Shown: positions 18,094 to 27,821 of the stretch, one piece after another
How the letters are laid out: the number at the start of each line of letters is the position of its first letter
How positions within the stretch are numbered: the stretch's first letter is position 1
The notes under the pieces: model-generated
What the model saw: only the letters and a program-made list of their open reading frames with translations
Database searches by the model: none
Told to the model about the DNA's origin: nothing
Program-made: the position numbers and the translations under genes
Origin: Myxococcus sp046520405
GTDB lineage: Bacteria > Myxococcota > Myxococcia > Myxococcales > Myxococcaceae
Assembly: GCA_046520405.1 (NCBI GenBank)
Contig: JBKGHI010000008.1
Coordinates: 23,009 to 87,008, forward strand
Direction of reading: 5' to 3'
Length of the DNA stretch: 64,000 nt

Positions 18094-18235
18094 GCGGACG
18101 TCGCACCGGTGCTCACTCCCGGTGAATGACGCGGTGCGGGGTGTCCGGGGTTGAGCCCGGGTGGGTGGGTACCCGCGATGAGTCATCGTCTCCTTCTCTC
18201 AACAGGCGGGAGAGTCGTGTAATGTCGGGCATTCG

Positions 18236-19921
18236 ATGTGGCAGATCATCATCAACGGGCCCGGCTACTTCGACACGTCGTACGATCTGCCTGAGGGCGT
18301 CACGAGCCTCGGCCGTGCGGACGAGAACGACATCGTCCTGGGCGGCGATCTCGTTTCGCGTCGGCACGCGCGGCTGTACGTCGACGGCGACGTGCTGCGC
18401 ATCGAGGACCTGGGCAGTCGCAACGGCAGCCGCATCAACGGCGCGCCCTTGCAGGGCTCGCGGCAGCTCGTCGCCGGAGACTCGGTGGCGCTGGGCGAGA
18501 ACGTGCTCTCCGTCCGCCAGCCCAACACCGTGGAGAACGCGGCCACGGAGATGGTGGACCTGGGCGCGGGCGGTGTCGTGCGCTTCGGCCACGGTCAGGA
18601 CGTGGGCCCGTCCGTGCTGCTGGCGAAGAACGTGCGCGACGCGGACGTGCTGCGGCTCCTGGACAACGTGGGCCCGGTCTCCTTCGACGACAGCTTCTCC
18701 TCGTCCGCGCCGCTGCCGGCCGCCAGTCCACGCGTGGGACAGGAGACGCTGGTGCTGTTGTTCCGCACCGCGGAGGCGCTCTCGTCGGCCACCACGCTGA
18801 CGTCCTTCCTGGACACCACCATGGACCGGTTGCTGGAGGTCGCGGACGCGACCACGGCGGTGGTGCTGCTCAAGCACGCCACGGGCCCCATGGTGCCCGC
18901 CGCCGTGCGCCACCGTGGCCGGCTGGCCAAGGGCGAGGTGCCCGTCTCGGATGCCATCGTCGACGAGGCCCTGCGCCAGGGGCGCGCGCTCGCCGTGGGC
19001 GATGTGCGCGACGACCGCCGCTTCGCGGGCCGGGAGAGCGTCATTCTCTACGGCGTGGACCGGGTGCTGTGCATCCCCATTGGCACCGAGCCCCCCTACG
19101 TGGGCGTGCTCTACGTCAACCTGGCGGCCAAGGGCGACTCCAGCGTGGAGACGCTGCTGGATACCTGCACCGCGGTGGCGCACCTGGTGGCCACGGGCGT
19201 GCAGAAGTTCTCCCCGCGCGAAGGCAGCCCCGCGGCGGAGCGGCTGCGGCGCAACCTGGAGCGCTTCCACCCGCCGGACGTGGCCGAGCGCCGCGCCGCC
19301 GAGGCGCAGAAGCAGGGCGGCAAGCTGCCCGGCCTGGAGGAGCGCAACATCACCATCCTGCACGCGGAGCTGGTGGGCTTCTCCGTGCTGTGCATGCGCA
19401 TCGGCGCGGCGCGCGCCACGCAGATGCTCAATGACTTCCACGCGCGGATGAGTGGCATCATCTACAGCTTCGAGGCCACCGTGGAGGGCTTCCGGGGCGA
19501 GTCCCTGCGCGCCCTCTTCGGCGTCCCCTACGTGAAGGGCGAGGACTCGGTGCGCGCCGTCCGGGCCGCCCTGGCGCTTCGGGCCGAGTGGGAGCGGGCC
19601 ATGGCGCGCCGGCCCCTGGACGAGCGCTGCGAGCTTCGCGTCGCCCTGCACAGCACCCGGGCCCTGGTGGGGATGATCGGCACCGAGGTGCGTCCGGACT
19701 ACACCGTGGTGGGGGAGGGCGTGGGCGTGGCGGGATGGCTCGCGGGCACCGCCAGCCCCGGCCAGGTGCTCATCACCGGCAAGGTCCTGGCCACGGTCAG
19801 CGCCCGCTTCGACGTCCAGCCGCTGGGCGAGCGCCTCATCCGTCCCCCGAAGGACAAGGTAGCGGCCTTCGAGGTGATTGAAGAGGATGTAGGCATGCTG
19901 ACCAACCCGGGCATCCGCTGA
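18236..19921 (+). CDS. FHA-GAF protein with degenerate class III cyclase domain
   Basis: 561 residues, cytoplasmic. FHA at about 5-95: TSLGRADENDIVLGGDLVSR, RHARLYV, LGSRNGSRING, all binding residues present. GAF at about 170-320. A guanylate/adenylate-cyclase-like domain at about 368-550. The cyclase fold is clear (ITILHAELVGFSVL, LRALFGVP, TEVRPDYTVVGEGVGVAGWL), but the two metal-binding Asp positions are Glu (about 378 and 422) and the Asn/Arg of the usual NLAAR motif are Gly and Trp. So cAMP synthesis looks unlikely; the domain may be a regulatory pseudocyclase. It is followed 86 nt later by a Ser/Thr kinase gene, an apt source of phosphothreonine for the FHA domain (inference). Confidence 0.9.
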   Translation: MWQIIINGPGYFDTSYDLPEGVTSLGRADENDIVLGGDLVSRRHARLYVDGDVLRIEDLGSRNGSRINGAPLQGSRQLVAGDSVALGENVLSVRQPNTVENAATEMVDLGAGGVVRFGHGQDVGPSVLLAKNVRDADVLRLLDNVGPVSFDDSFSSSAPLPAASPRVGQETLVLLFRTAEALSSATTLTSFLDTTMDRLLEVADATTAVVLLKHATGPMVPAAVRHRGRLAKGEVPVSDAIVDEALRQGRALAVGDVRDDRRFAGRESVILYGVDRVLCIPIGTEPPYVGVLYVNLAAKGDSSVETLLDTCTAVAHLVATGVQKFSPREGSPAAERLRRNLERFHPPDVAERRAAEAQKQGGKLPGLEERNITILHAELVGFSVLCMRIGAARATQMLNDFHARMSGIIYSFEATVEGFRGESLRALFGVPYVKGEDSVRAVRAALALRAEWERAMARRPLDERCELRVALHSTRALVGMIGTEVRPDYTVVGEGVGVAGWLAGTASPGQVLITGKVLATVSARFDVQPLGERLIRPPKDKVAAFEVIEEDVGMLTNPGIR

Positions 19922-20007
19922 GGTGGGCCGCGTCCGGTTGACGGGTTGCTGGGACGTAGCGGGACAGGGTTCAATACGGACCCCGTCGTGGTGAACCCCC
20001 GCACCGC

Positions 20008-23000
20008 ATGAACTCGTCAACCCAACCCGCCCGGTTGAGACCCTTCCGGCCCCAGCCCTTTGGCCGGTACACGCTCCTGTCGCACCTGGCGACGGGGGGC
20101 ATGGGAGAGATCTACCTCGCGCGGCTGGAGGGTGCGCAGGGCTTCGAGAAGCTCTGCGTCATCAAGAAAATCCTGCCGCAGCTCGCCGCGGACACGGATT
20201 TCGTCGAGCGCTTCGTGGGCGAGGCCCGCACCCTGGTCCGCTTGAGCCACGGCTCCATCGCCCAGGTGTTGGACATGGGGCTCCACGATGGCGAGGCCTA
20301 CATGGCGCTCGAGCACGTGGACGGCAAGGACCTGCGCAAGGTGGCCGCTCGCGTGCGCGACCGGCAGATGCCGCTGCCCGTCACGTTCATCCTCTACACC
20401 ATGGGCCGGGTGCTGGACGCGCTCGCCTATGCGCACCGCAAGAAGGACGACGACGGGGAGGACCTGAAGCTCGTCCACCGGGACATCTCGCCGCAGAACA
20501 TCCTCATCTCCTACGAGGGGGAGGTGAAGGTCATCGACTTCGGGCTCGCGAAGAGCCGGCTGTCGGCCGCGAAGACGAACCCCAGCATCATCCTGGGCAA
20601 GTTCCTCTACATGTCGCCGGAGCAGGCGCGGCACCAGCCAGTGGACCGCCGCAGCGATTTGTACGCGGTGGGGCTTTGCCTCTACGAGCTCATCTGCGGG
20701 AAGAACCCGTTCGACGGTGTTCATCCCGGCGAGCTCATGTCCCTGGTGGCGAACCCGCGCATCAAGCCGCTGGACGAGGTGGAGCCGCTCACGCCGCCCG
20801 CGGTGACGGCGCTGGTGGCCAAGGCGCTGGCGGTGGACCCGTCACAGCGCTTCCAGACGGCGGAGGAGTTCCGCGGGCGGCTCCAGGCCTGCCTGATGGA
20901 GATTGATTCGAGCGCGGGCCCGGAGAGCGTCAGCCGCTTCATGCGCGAGCTGTTCTCCGCCGACTTCCAGTCCGAGCGCCGGTTGCTGGCGAGCCTCAAG
21001 GACGTGCCGCGCCTGTCCACGGAGGAGGTCCGGGCGCTCGCCTCGATGCCGGATGATCCGCTGGCGCCGAAGATGGCGCACGCGATGCTGCCGGCGAAGA
21101 CCATCCGCCTGGATGGCCCGGTGGAGCCGCTGTCGTTCTTCCCCACGCCTCGCAGCCGTGAGGGCGGCGGGCCGGTGACGGATGGCGAGACGCGTCCGGG
21201 CATCCCGATGGACGAGTCCACCCGGCCCGCGTTTCCCATCGAGGCGCTGGAGGAGGCGGCGCGGGCTCGCCGCGTGCGCCACGAGGACACGGCGCCTTCG
21301 GTGGAGGTGGGGCCGGAGGCCTTCGTTCGCGGAGGCGGCTCGGGGGCCTCGATTCCCCGCGTGCCCGCGATGACGCGCGAAGTCCAGATGACGTCGATGC
21401 CGCCCGAGGCGATTCCTCCCGGGGTGGCCGCCGCGCGTGCGCTGCTTCCTTCGCACCTGCGGCCAACCGAGCTGGCGATGCCGAGCCTGGGCGGACCCGA
21501 GGATTCGTCCGTCCACGTGGAGTCGACGAATCCGAAGGCCGAGCCCCTTCGGAGCCGGGCGTCCGATGCGAACGCGCCCTCGGTGGGCGCGCCCACGCCC
21601 GCGGTGCCGCCGCGTGCGCCGCTCGCTCCGGCGAATGCCCGCCCGCCGTCTTCGGGGAGCGATTCACAGGCGACCGGCGCGGTGTTGCCGCGCACCGGCG
21701 TCATGGTGATGCCCGCGGTCAACGTGCCCGAGCCGGCGCCGTCACCGCGCGCTGCGGCCCCGGCCTCGATGCCCTCTGTCGAGATCCAGGAGGGCTCGGC
21801 GTGGGATGACGGCAGCGAGGCGGATGAAGCGCCGCTGTACGACGATTCGGTGGACGTCGGGGCGCGGGATGCGTCCGCTGATGACGTGAGTCCGGATGAT
21901 GCGCCGCTGTCGCGGGAGTTCGCGGAGGACTTCGGCGTGCCGCCGCCTCCTCCTGGTGCGACGCCGTCCCAGGCGCTGCCCGCGGCTTCGACGGGCGCGC
22001 TGCCGCGAACGGCCGCGGTGATGATGTCGGCCGTGCCGCCGCCTCCGCCCGGGGCGACGCCGTCTCAAGCCGTGGCCGCGGTGGATTCCCGCGCCATGCC
22101 CTCCGGGGCCGTGGATGCGGCAGGGACTTCATCACGCGCTCACGGAGCAGGGCAGGGCGCCTCCGAGGATGTGGAGGACGGGGCATCGGCTCACTCGGTG
22201 GAGACGCCGTCGCGTTCTTTTGCTTCAGCGGACCTACCCGCTGTGGATGGGCAGCACGGCGTGGCGCCTCCGCGCACCCTGTCTTCAGCGGGGATGCCCG
22301 CCGTAGGCGCTTCTCCGCGCGCGATGTCCACAACGGACATGCCCGCGTTGGGCTCGCAGGACGGAACGTCCCCGCGCGCGATGTCCTCAGCGGACATGCC
22401 CGCGTTGGATTCGCAGCACGGCGCCTCCGCGCGCGCCACGTCCATGGATGGCATTCCGGCTGTCGGCGCGCAGCAGGAGCCGCCGTCCCGCAGCATGTCC
22501 ACCTCGGGTGCACCGTCCTTCCGGGCGAGCTCGGTCGGGATGGCGGCGGTATCGCCTGCGCACTCGGGCGCGACGCCTTCGCGGGACGTGTCCTCCCTGG
22601 GCACGCCGCCGCCTCCGCAGGGGGCAACGCCCTCGCGTGCAATCCCCGCCGCGACGTCCTCGCGGTCGTCGCTGTTGGACGAGCCCGCCGTGGACGCGAC
22701 GCCCGCGCATGGCGGACGCGCCCTCTCTCCTGAAGACGAAGCCGCTGACAACGAGTCCGGCGCGGAGGCTTTGGACGCGTCCGGCCACGCTTCGGATGAC
22801 GCGCATGCTCAGGCGGACGCGTCGGAGTTGCCCGTGCTCTCCACGGAGGATGTGGGGCACGAGGACGCCGCGCCGAGCATCGCCGACGCGGACACGCACC
22901 CGCGCATCCACCGTCCGTCCCGGACCGAGCGTCACGACGATACGCAGCCCCGTATCGCGCACTACGCCGACACGGATCCCCGCGTCACCCGCAACGACGA

Positions 23001-24213
23001 CACGCAACCGCGCGTGGTGCTGGACGCGGGACTCCTCCGTGACGCGGAAGGCGCGGAGGGTGGGGCCGAAGAGAAGTCCGGCGTCTCCCGGCCCAGGCCG
23101 CCTCGGAGCCGCGCGTCGTCCCCGGGGATGGCGTCGACCAGCACCGCCCGCAGGACCGGGTCGGTCTCCGCGGTGCGTCCAGCGCCCGCGCCCGTCGAGA
23201 CGGAGGAAGACGAGGACGAGAACGACGACGACGTCCGCATCTCCCTCACGGCCAACGAGGAGACGCGGCGCACGACGATGCCCGTGCGTCCGGAGACGCG
23301 CTCGGCCGACCGCATCGCGAAAGAGGACACGCGCCGCACTTCGATGCCCGAGCGCCCTGAGCGCCCTGCGCCCCCCGCGCGCCGCAAGGGGCCCCTGGTG
23401 CTCGTGCTGGCGTTGGTGTTCATCGGCGTGGTGGTGGGGGGCGCCGTCTTCCTGGCGCCCCCGGAGCTGCGCGCCCAGTGGCTGAGCCGCTTCACGGCGC
23501 AGGCGCCACAAGGGCCGCCGCCCATGACGCCCCTGAGTCCATCCACGCCGGAGGACGCGCTCGCGGACAAGGCCGCCAACGTGAACGGCCAGGACGCGGC
23601 ACGGGCTGGCACGCCAACACCAGGCGCTCCCTCGCCCACGGAAACGGGAGCCACGGCGAAGGCCGCACCCGTGCCGACGGGGACCGGGAAGACGGAAGGC
23701 GCCGCGCCCAATCCCACGGGGACGGGTGCACCATCGGAAGCCGCGCCGGGCACCGCGGCATCCAAGGAGACCGGTGCCACGGCGAAGGCGCCGGACGCCG
23801 CACCTGCGCCCAAGGAAACGGGTTCCTCGGCGAAGCCCGCGCCCACGGGAGCGGGCACCACGGCGGACGCCGCGCCGGGCGGCGAAGCCCTCGACGATTC
23901 CTTCCTCGCGCCGCTGGGCGCGCAGCAGAACAACGATGCAGCGGTGAAGCGCGCCCCCGGGCCGGTCCGTAAGGTTCGCTCGGCCCGCGCCCGGCCGCTC
24001 ACCACGCTGGAGAAGGAGTGGCGCGAGACGAACGCGCTCTTCAACAAGCTCAACGCGGAGCACTCGTGCGTGGTGTTGGGCCTCTGGTGCACGCGCTACG
24101 CCGAGGTGAAGAGCGAGGTGGAGGCCGCGGGCACCACCGACAACCCGGAGGCGCTGCGCAAGGTCCGCGCGATGAAGCGCTACCTGCTGCAGAAGCAGAA
24201 GGAGCTGTACTAG
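20008..24213 (+). CDS. Large membrane Ser/Thr protein kinase with long disordered tail
   Basis: 1401 residues. Hanks-type kinase domain about 10-300: Gly loop LATGGMGEIYLA, Lys in VIKKI, catalytic HRDISPQN, DFGLAK, SPEQAR, so it should be active. Residues about 330-1120 are low complexity with degenerate repeats of three kinds: PPPPGATPSQA, a SADMPA(L/V) type unit, and TQPR/DTQPRI units. One transmembrane helix at about 1131-1152 (GPLVLVLALVFIGVVVGGAV) is followed by an extracytoplasmic Thr/Pro/Ala-rich stretch with TGATAKA repeats. It ends in a small helical domain of about 80 residues with two Cys residues (HSCVVLGLWCTRYAEV). The helix topology places the kinase in the cytoplasm and the C-terminal domain in the periplasm as possible sensor. 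The btuD-like gene starts 4 nt after its stop. Confidence 0.92.
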   Translation: MNSSTQPARLRPFRPQPFGRYTLLSHLATGGMGEIYLARLEGAQGFEKLCVIKKILPQLAADTDFVERFVGEARTLVRLSHGSIAQVLDMGLHDGEAYMALEHVDGKDLRKVAARVRDRQMPLPVTFILYTMGRVLDALAYAHRKKDDDGEDLKLVHRDISPQNILISYEGEVKVIDFGLAKSRLSAAKTNPSIILGKFLYMSPEQARHQPVDRRSDLYAVGLCLYELICGKNPFDGVHPGELMSLVANPRIKPLDEVEPLTPPAVTALVAKALAVDPSQRFQTAEEFRGRLQACLMEIDSSAGPESVSRFMRELFSADFQSERRLLASLKDVPRLSTEEVRALASMPDDPLAPKMAHAMLPAKTIRLDGPVEPLSFFPTPRSREGGGPVTDGETRPGIPMDESTRPAFPIEALEEAARARRVRHEDTAPSVEVGPEAFVRGGGSGASIPRVPAMTREVQMTSMPPEAIPPGVAAARALLPSHLRPTELAMPSLGGPEDSSVHVESTNPKAEPLRSRASDANAPSVGAPTPAVPPRAPLAPANARPPSSGSDSQATGAVLPRTGVMVMPAVNVPEPAPSPRAAAPASMPSVEIQEGSAWDDGSEADEAPLYDDSVDVGARDASADDVSPDDAPLSREFAEDFGVPPPPPGATPSQALPAASTGALPRTAAVMMSAVPPPPPGATPSQAVAAVDSRAMPSGAVDAAGTSSRAHGAGQGASEDVEDGASAHSVETPSRSFASADLPAVDGQHGVAPPRTLSSAGMPAVGASPRAMSTTDMPALGSQDGTSPRAMSSADMPALDSQHGASARATSMDGIPAVGAQQEPPSRSMSTSGAPSFRASSVGMAAVSPAHSGATPSRDVSSLGTPPPPQGATPSRAIPAATSSRSSLLDEPAVDATPAHGGRALSPEDEAADNESGAEALDASGHASDDAHAQADASELPVLSTEDVGHEDAAPSIADADTHPRIHRPSRTERHDDTQPRIAHYADTDPRVTRNDDTQPRVVLDAGLLRDAEGAEGGAEEKSGVSRPRPPRSRASSPGMASTSTARRTGSVSAVRPAPAPVETEEDEDENDDDVRISLTANEETRRTTMPVRPETRSADRIAKEDTRRTSMPERPERPAPPARRKGPLVLVLALVFIGVVVGGAVFLAPPELRAQWLSRFTAQAPQGPPPMTPLSPSTPEDALADKAANVNGQDAARAGTPTPGAPSPTETGATAKAAPVPTGTGKTEGAAPNPTGTGAPSEAAPGTAASKETGATAKAPDAAPAPKETGSSAKPAPTGAGTTADAAPGGEALDDSFLAPLGAQQNNDAAVKRAPGPVRKVRSARARPLTTLEKEWRETNALFNKLNAEHSCVVLGLWCTRYAEVKSEVEAAGTTDNPEALRKVRAMKRYLLQKQKELY

Positions 24214-24217
24214 TCCC

Positions 24218-24999
24218 GTGGAGCCGCTGCTCGTCACCCGGGCGCTGGTCGCGGGCTATGGGCCTCGTCCCATCCTCCACGGCGTGCGTTGGAGGTGCGC
24301 CCTGGCGAGCTGTGGGCGGTGCTCGGCCCCAACGGTACGGGCAAGAGCACGCTGCTGCGCGCGGTGCTGGGGCTGGGGCCCTGGATGCGCGGAGAGGTCC
24401 GCCTGCTCGGGCGGGAGCGCTCGGCCTGGGAGCCTCGGGCGCTCGCCCGGCGGGTGGCGTGGGTGCCTCAGACCTTCGAATCCGCGGAGGGCTTCAGCGG
24501 CCTGGAGCTGGTGTTGATGGGCCGCAGCCCGCACCTGGGTTTGTGGGGCCTGCCGTCCGCGAGTGACGTCGCGCTCGCGCATGAGGTGATGACGGAGCTC
24601 GGCATCGCGCATCTGGCGGAGCGTCCCGCCGAAGCGCTCTCCGGCGGTGAGCGCCGCATGTTGATGCTGGCCCGGGGCCTGGTGCAGCAGCCCGAACTCT
24701 TGCTGTTGGATGAACCCACCGCATTCCTGGACGTGGCCCACCAGGTGGGCTCGCTCGACCGCGTGCGCGCGCGCGTGGACGCGGGGCTGGGCGCGGTGGC
24801 GGTGCTGCATGACGTGAATCTCGCCGCGGCCTTCGCCACCCATGTGCTGCTCCTTCGGGAGGGCCGGGTGCTCGCGCAGGGGGCCGCGGGCGAGGTGCTG
24901 GAGCGCGCCGCCCTGGAGTCGCTCTACGGACTGCCCATGGAGACCGCGCTCGCTCCATCCGGCGCCCGCCTCTTCGCGCCACGAGCACCATCGCGCTGA
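24218..24999 (+). CDS. btuD: ABC transporter ATPase, BtuD/FecE type, frameshifted near its start
   Basis: About 261 residues when repaired. GTG at 24218 begins EPLLVTRALVAGYGPRPIL; the frame then breaks near 24287 and resumes as LEVRPGELWAVLGPNGTGKS from 24289. One missing base accounts for it (GVxLEVRPGEL is the family pattern). As read, only the frame from the TTG at 24289 is intact. Walker A GPNGTGKST, signature LSGGERR, Walker B LLLLDEPTAFLD, H-loop LHDVNLAAA. Family and size fit the ATPase for BtuC/BtuF-type importers, and no other such ATPase lies in the window, so it probably energises the btu system 9 kb upstream. It sits 4 nt behind the kinase gene and 20 nt before the next gene. Confidence 0.85.
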
Positions 25000-25019
25000 A
25001 CCTTCTCTGGACCGCCAAC

Positions 25020-27260
25020 ATGTCCCGCTACGCCATCGCCATCTTCGCCAGCGCCTTCCTCCTGTTCGGCGTGCAACCGCTGGTGGGGCGCTTCTCGCTG
25101 CCGTGGTACGGCGGAACGCCCGGTGTCTGGACGGCGTGCATGCTGTTCTTCCAGGCGGTGCTGCTGGGCGGATACGCCTACTCGCATGGGCTCGCATCAA
25201 GGCTCACGCCGCGCACGCAGGCCCGTGTCCACCTGGGGCTGCTCTCCGTGGCGGTGCTGCTGCTGGGCGCGCGCGCGCTGCTGTCGGGCTCGCCCGTGGC
25301 GCCGGGACCGGAATGGCGGCCTGAAGGCACCGGGCTGGCCGTGCCCCGGCTGCTGGCGATGCTGGCCACCACCATCGGGCTGCCCTTCTTCGTGTTGAGC
25401 ACCACGGGCCCGCTGCTCCAGTCGTGGTTCGCCCGTGCGCGGCCGGGCATCTCGCCGTATCCGCTGTATGCGCTGTCCAACACGGGCTCGCTGCTGGCGT
25501 TGCTCGGCTATCCCTTCCTGGTGGAGCCGTGGGTGGGCCGAGGCGCCCAGGCCTGGGGCTGGGGCGTGGGCTTCGTCTTCTTCGCCGTCGCCTGCGCCGT
25601 GTGCGCGCTGGACGTGATGAAGCAGCCGCCGGACGCGGCCCCCGTCGCCACGGCCGCGCCCGTGACGGCCACGCCCCTGACGGAAGGCCCCGCGGACACG
25701 GCGGGCGTCACCGTTGCCCGGCCCACCGTGCGCGCCACGCTCGCGTGGCTGGGCCTGAGCACGTGCGCGTCGGTGCTGCTGCTGGCCACGACGAACCAGC
25801 TCTCCCAGGACGTGGCGGCCGGCCCCTTCCTCTGGGTGCTGCCCCTGGCCGTCTTCCTGCTCACCTTCATCCTCGCGTTCTCCCGCGAGTCCTTCTACTC
25901 GCGGACCGTCTACGGGGTGCTGCTCATCGCCTCGGGGGCGGGGGTTGCGCACGCGCAGGCGCAGGGGCCGCAGTCCTCGCTGACGCTTCAGCTCGTCGCC
26001 TACTCGGTGGCGCTCTTCGCGGGTTGCATGGTGTGCCACGGCGAGCTGTACCGGCTGCGCCCGCCGCCGCGTCACCTCAGCGCCTTCTATCTGTGGGTGT
26101 CCGTGGGCGGCGTGCTGGGCGGGCTGCTCATCAGCGTGCTGGCCCCCGCCGTCTTCAGCGCCTACTGGGAGTACCCGCTGTCGCTGGGCGCCTGCTGCGT
26201 CGTGGCGCTGGTGGGCATGGCGAAGCAGGAGGGCGAGGCGACGCGGACGCAGCGCCTCCAGCGCGTCCTGCGCGGCGCCATGCTGCTCCTGGTGGCCGGA
26301 CACCTGACGTACACCATGGCCCGCGAACAGAGCCGCGCGCGCTTCGCCTCGCGCAACTTCTTCGGCGTGGTGCGGGTGATGGAGCAGGGCGTGGGCTCAC
26401 CGGAAGACCACCGCTTCACGCTGCTCCACGGCGCCATCACCCACGGGCTCCAGTACATCGCGCCCGAACGCCGGGGCGTGCCCACGACGTACTACACGCC
26501 GGAGGCGGGCCTGGGGCTGGCCATCGCCGAGCAGCGCCGCCTGCGCGACGCCGTGGGCCTGCCCGCGGGCCTTCGCGTGGGCGTGCTGGGGCTGGGCGTG
26601 GGCACCAGCGCCGCGCTGCTCCAGGCGGAGGACACCGGGCGCTTCTATGAAATCGACCCGGCGGTCATCGCGCTGGCGCGGGGCGAGGGCGGCTACTTCT
26701 CCTACCTGGGCGACACCCCGGCGAAGGTGGAACTGGTGGAGGGCGACGCGCGCATCTCCCTGGAGCGCGAGCTGGAGGCGGGCGGCGCGCAAGGCTTCGA
26801 CGTGCTGGCGCTGGACACCTTCTCCTCGGACGCGGTGCCGGTGCACCTGCTCACCCAGGAGGCGGTGGCGCTCTACCGCGCGCACCTGGCGCCCCACGGC
26901 GTGCTGGCGCTGCACATCAGCAACGTCCACCTGGACCTGGTGCCCCTGACGCTGGCGCACGCGCGGGCGCTGGGGCTGCACGCGGCCCTGGTCGTCAACG
27001 AGACGCAGGGGGACGCGCTGCGCAGCAACTGGATGGTGCTGAGCCCGGACCGCGAGTTCTCCTGGGGCCCCACCTTCACGCGGGCCTCGGCGCGGGTGCG
27101 CCGCCTGGGCCTGCGGGACGAGCCCGACTTCACCTGGACGGACGAGAAGAGCAGCGTGCTGCACGTGCTCCGCCGCGGTGGACCTTCGGCGAGCGTGAAG
27201 GACGTGGAAGCGTCCTCCGGCCCGCCGGGCCCTGCGTCCGCCCAGCCTGGGACGGAGTGA
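25020..27260 (+). CDS. Fused membrane/spermidine-synthase-like protein
   Basis: 746 residues. The N-terminal half (about 1-445) has about 11-12 hydrophobic segments (MSRYAIAIFASAFLLFGVQP, LLGGYAYSHGL, LLALLGYPFLVEPWVGRGAQ, FLWVLPLAVFLLTFILAFSR). The C-terminal part (about 445-710) is a polyamine-synthase-type methyltransferase fold: GVLGLGVGTSAALLQ as the nucleotide motif, FYEIDP, VELVEGDARISLE, LALDTFSSDAVPVHLLT. Such fused proteins are widespread and rarely characterised; aminopropyl transfer is unproven for them. No speD-like gene is near. Cytoplasmic C-terminal domain likely. Confidence 0.87.
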   Translation: MSRYAIAIFASAFLLFGVQPLVGRFSLPWYGGTPGVWTACMLFFQAVLLGGYAYSHGLASRLTPRTQARVHLGLLSVAVLLLGARALLSGSPVAPGPEWRPEGTGLAVPRLLAMLATTIGLPFFVLSTTGPLLQSWFARARPGISPYPLYALSNTGSLLALLGYPFLVEPWVGRGAQAWGWGVGFVFFAVACAVCALDVMKQPPDAAPVATAAPVTATPLTEGPADTAGVTVARPTVRATLAWLGLSTCASVLLLATTNQLSQDVAAGPFLWVLPLAVFLLTFILAFSRESFYSRTVYGVLLIASGAGVAHAQAQGPQSSLTLQLVAYSVALFAGCMVCHGELYRLRPPPRHLSAFYLWVSVGGVLGGLLISVLAPAVFSAYWEYPLSLGACCVVALVGMAKQEGEATRTQRLQRVLRGAMLLLVAGHLTYTMAREQSRARFASRNFFGVVRVMEQGVGSPEDHRFTLLHGAITHGLQYIAPERRGVPTTYYTPEAGLGLAIAEQRRLRDAVGLPAGLRVGVLGLGVGTSAALLQAEDTGRFYEIDPAVIALARGEGGYFSYLGDTPAKVELVEGDARISLERELEAGGAQGFDVLALDTFSSDAVPVHLLTQEAVALYRAHLAPHGVLALHISNVHLDLVPLTLAHARALGLHAALVVNETQGDALRSNWMVLSPDREFSWGPTFTRASARVRRLGLRDEPDFTWTDEKSSVLHVLRRGGPSASVKDVEASSGPPGPASAQPGTE

Positions 27261-27268
27261 CTTCCGTC
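27251..27268. terminator. Possible shared hairpin between convergent genes
   Basis: GACGGA (27251-27256) pairs with TCCGTC (27263-27268), overlapping the stop of the plus-strand gene at 27260 and lying next to the minus-strand HIT stop at 27277. The stem is short. Confidence 0.35.
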
Positions 27269-27276
27269 GCGTGGCG

Positions 27277-27627
27277 CTAGCCCGGCGGCCAGCCGAGCGG
27301 GCGTCCAGCCAGCAGGTGCAGGTGGATGTGGAACACCGTCTGCCCCGCGTGCGCGTGGGTGTTCATCACCACCCGGTAGCCGTTGGCCGGCCCTGCATGA
27401 CCGCGCTCCTCGGCCACCTTGGCGGCCGCGGTGAAGAGGTGACCCACCAGGGCGCGGTCATCTGGCGCGATGTCGTTCACCGTGGGGATGTGCTTGTTCG
27501 GGATGAAGAGCACGTGGGTGGGGGCCTGGGGATTGATGTCCTCGAAGGCCACGCACAGGTCGTCGCGGTAGACCACCTTGGCGGGGATGAGCCCGTCGCG
27601 AATCTTGCAGAAGAGACAGTCGGACAT
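27277..27627 (-). CDS. HIT family nucleotide-binding hydrolase (HinT-like)
   Basis: 116 residues from ATG at 27627 (MSDCLFCKIRDGLIPAKVVY). Histidine-triad fold complete: zinc-type CxxC at 4-7, VAFEDINPQAPTHVLFIPNK, and the catalytic triad HIHLHLLAG near the end, where the first motif His lies in FHIHLH. HinT-like members hydrolyse adenosine phosphoramidates. Cytoplasmic, with no signal. Divergent from hprK with 194 bp between the two starts. Confidence 0.92.
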   Translation of the reverse strand: MSDCLFCKIRDGLIPAKVVYRDDLCVAFEDINPQAPTHVLFIPNKHIPTVNDIAPDDRALVGHLFTAAAKVAEERGHAGPANGYRVVMNTHAHAGQTVFHIHLHLLAGRPLGWPPG

Positions 27628-27821
27628 GTTTTCCGGCTTACCAGCCGTGGGAGCCTCACGGAATGGCCTTCGTGGCCCTCCGTTGCCTGCCGGAAGCCGC
27701 GATTTGCCTCCCGGTGGGGCGGACGTGCCCCGGGCGGCCGCCCTGGAGGCCCGGGTCGTTGACGGCCCAAGGAAGGCCGTCCCCCTCAAAGGGCCTCAGC
27801 GGTGATATCCACGCCCTGACG

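Noticed and set aside
18236..19921. Annotation as an active adenylate cyclase
   Set aside because: Both metal-binding Asp positions and the catalytic Asn and Arg are replaced, so activity is not supported.
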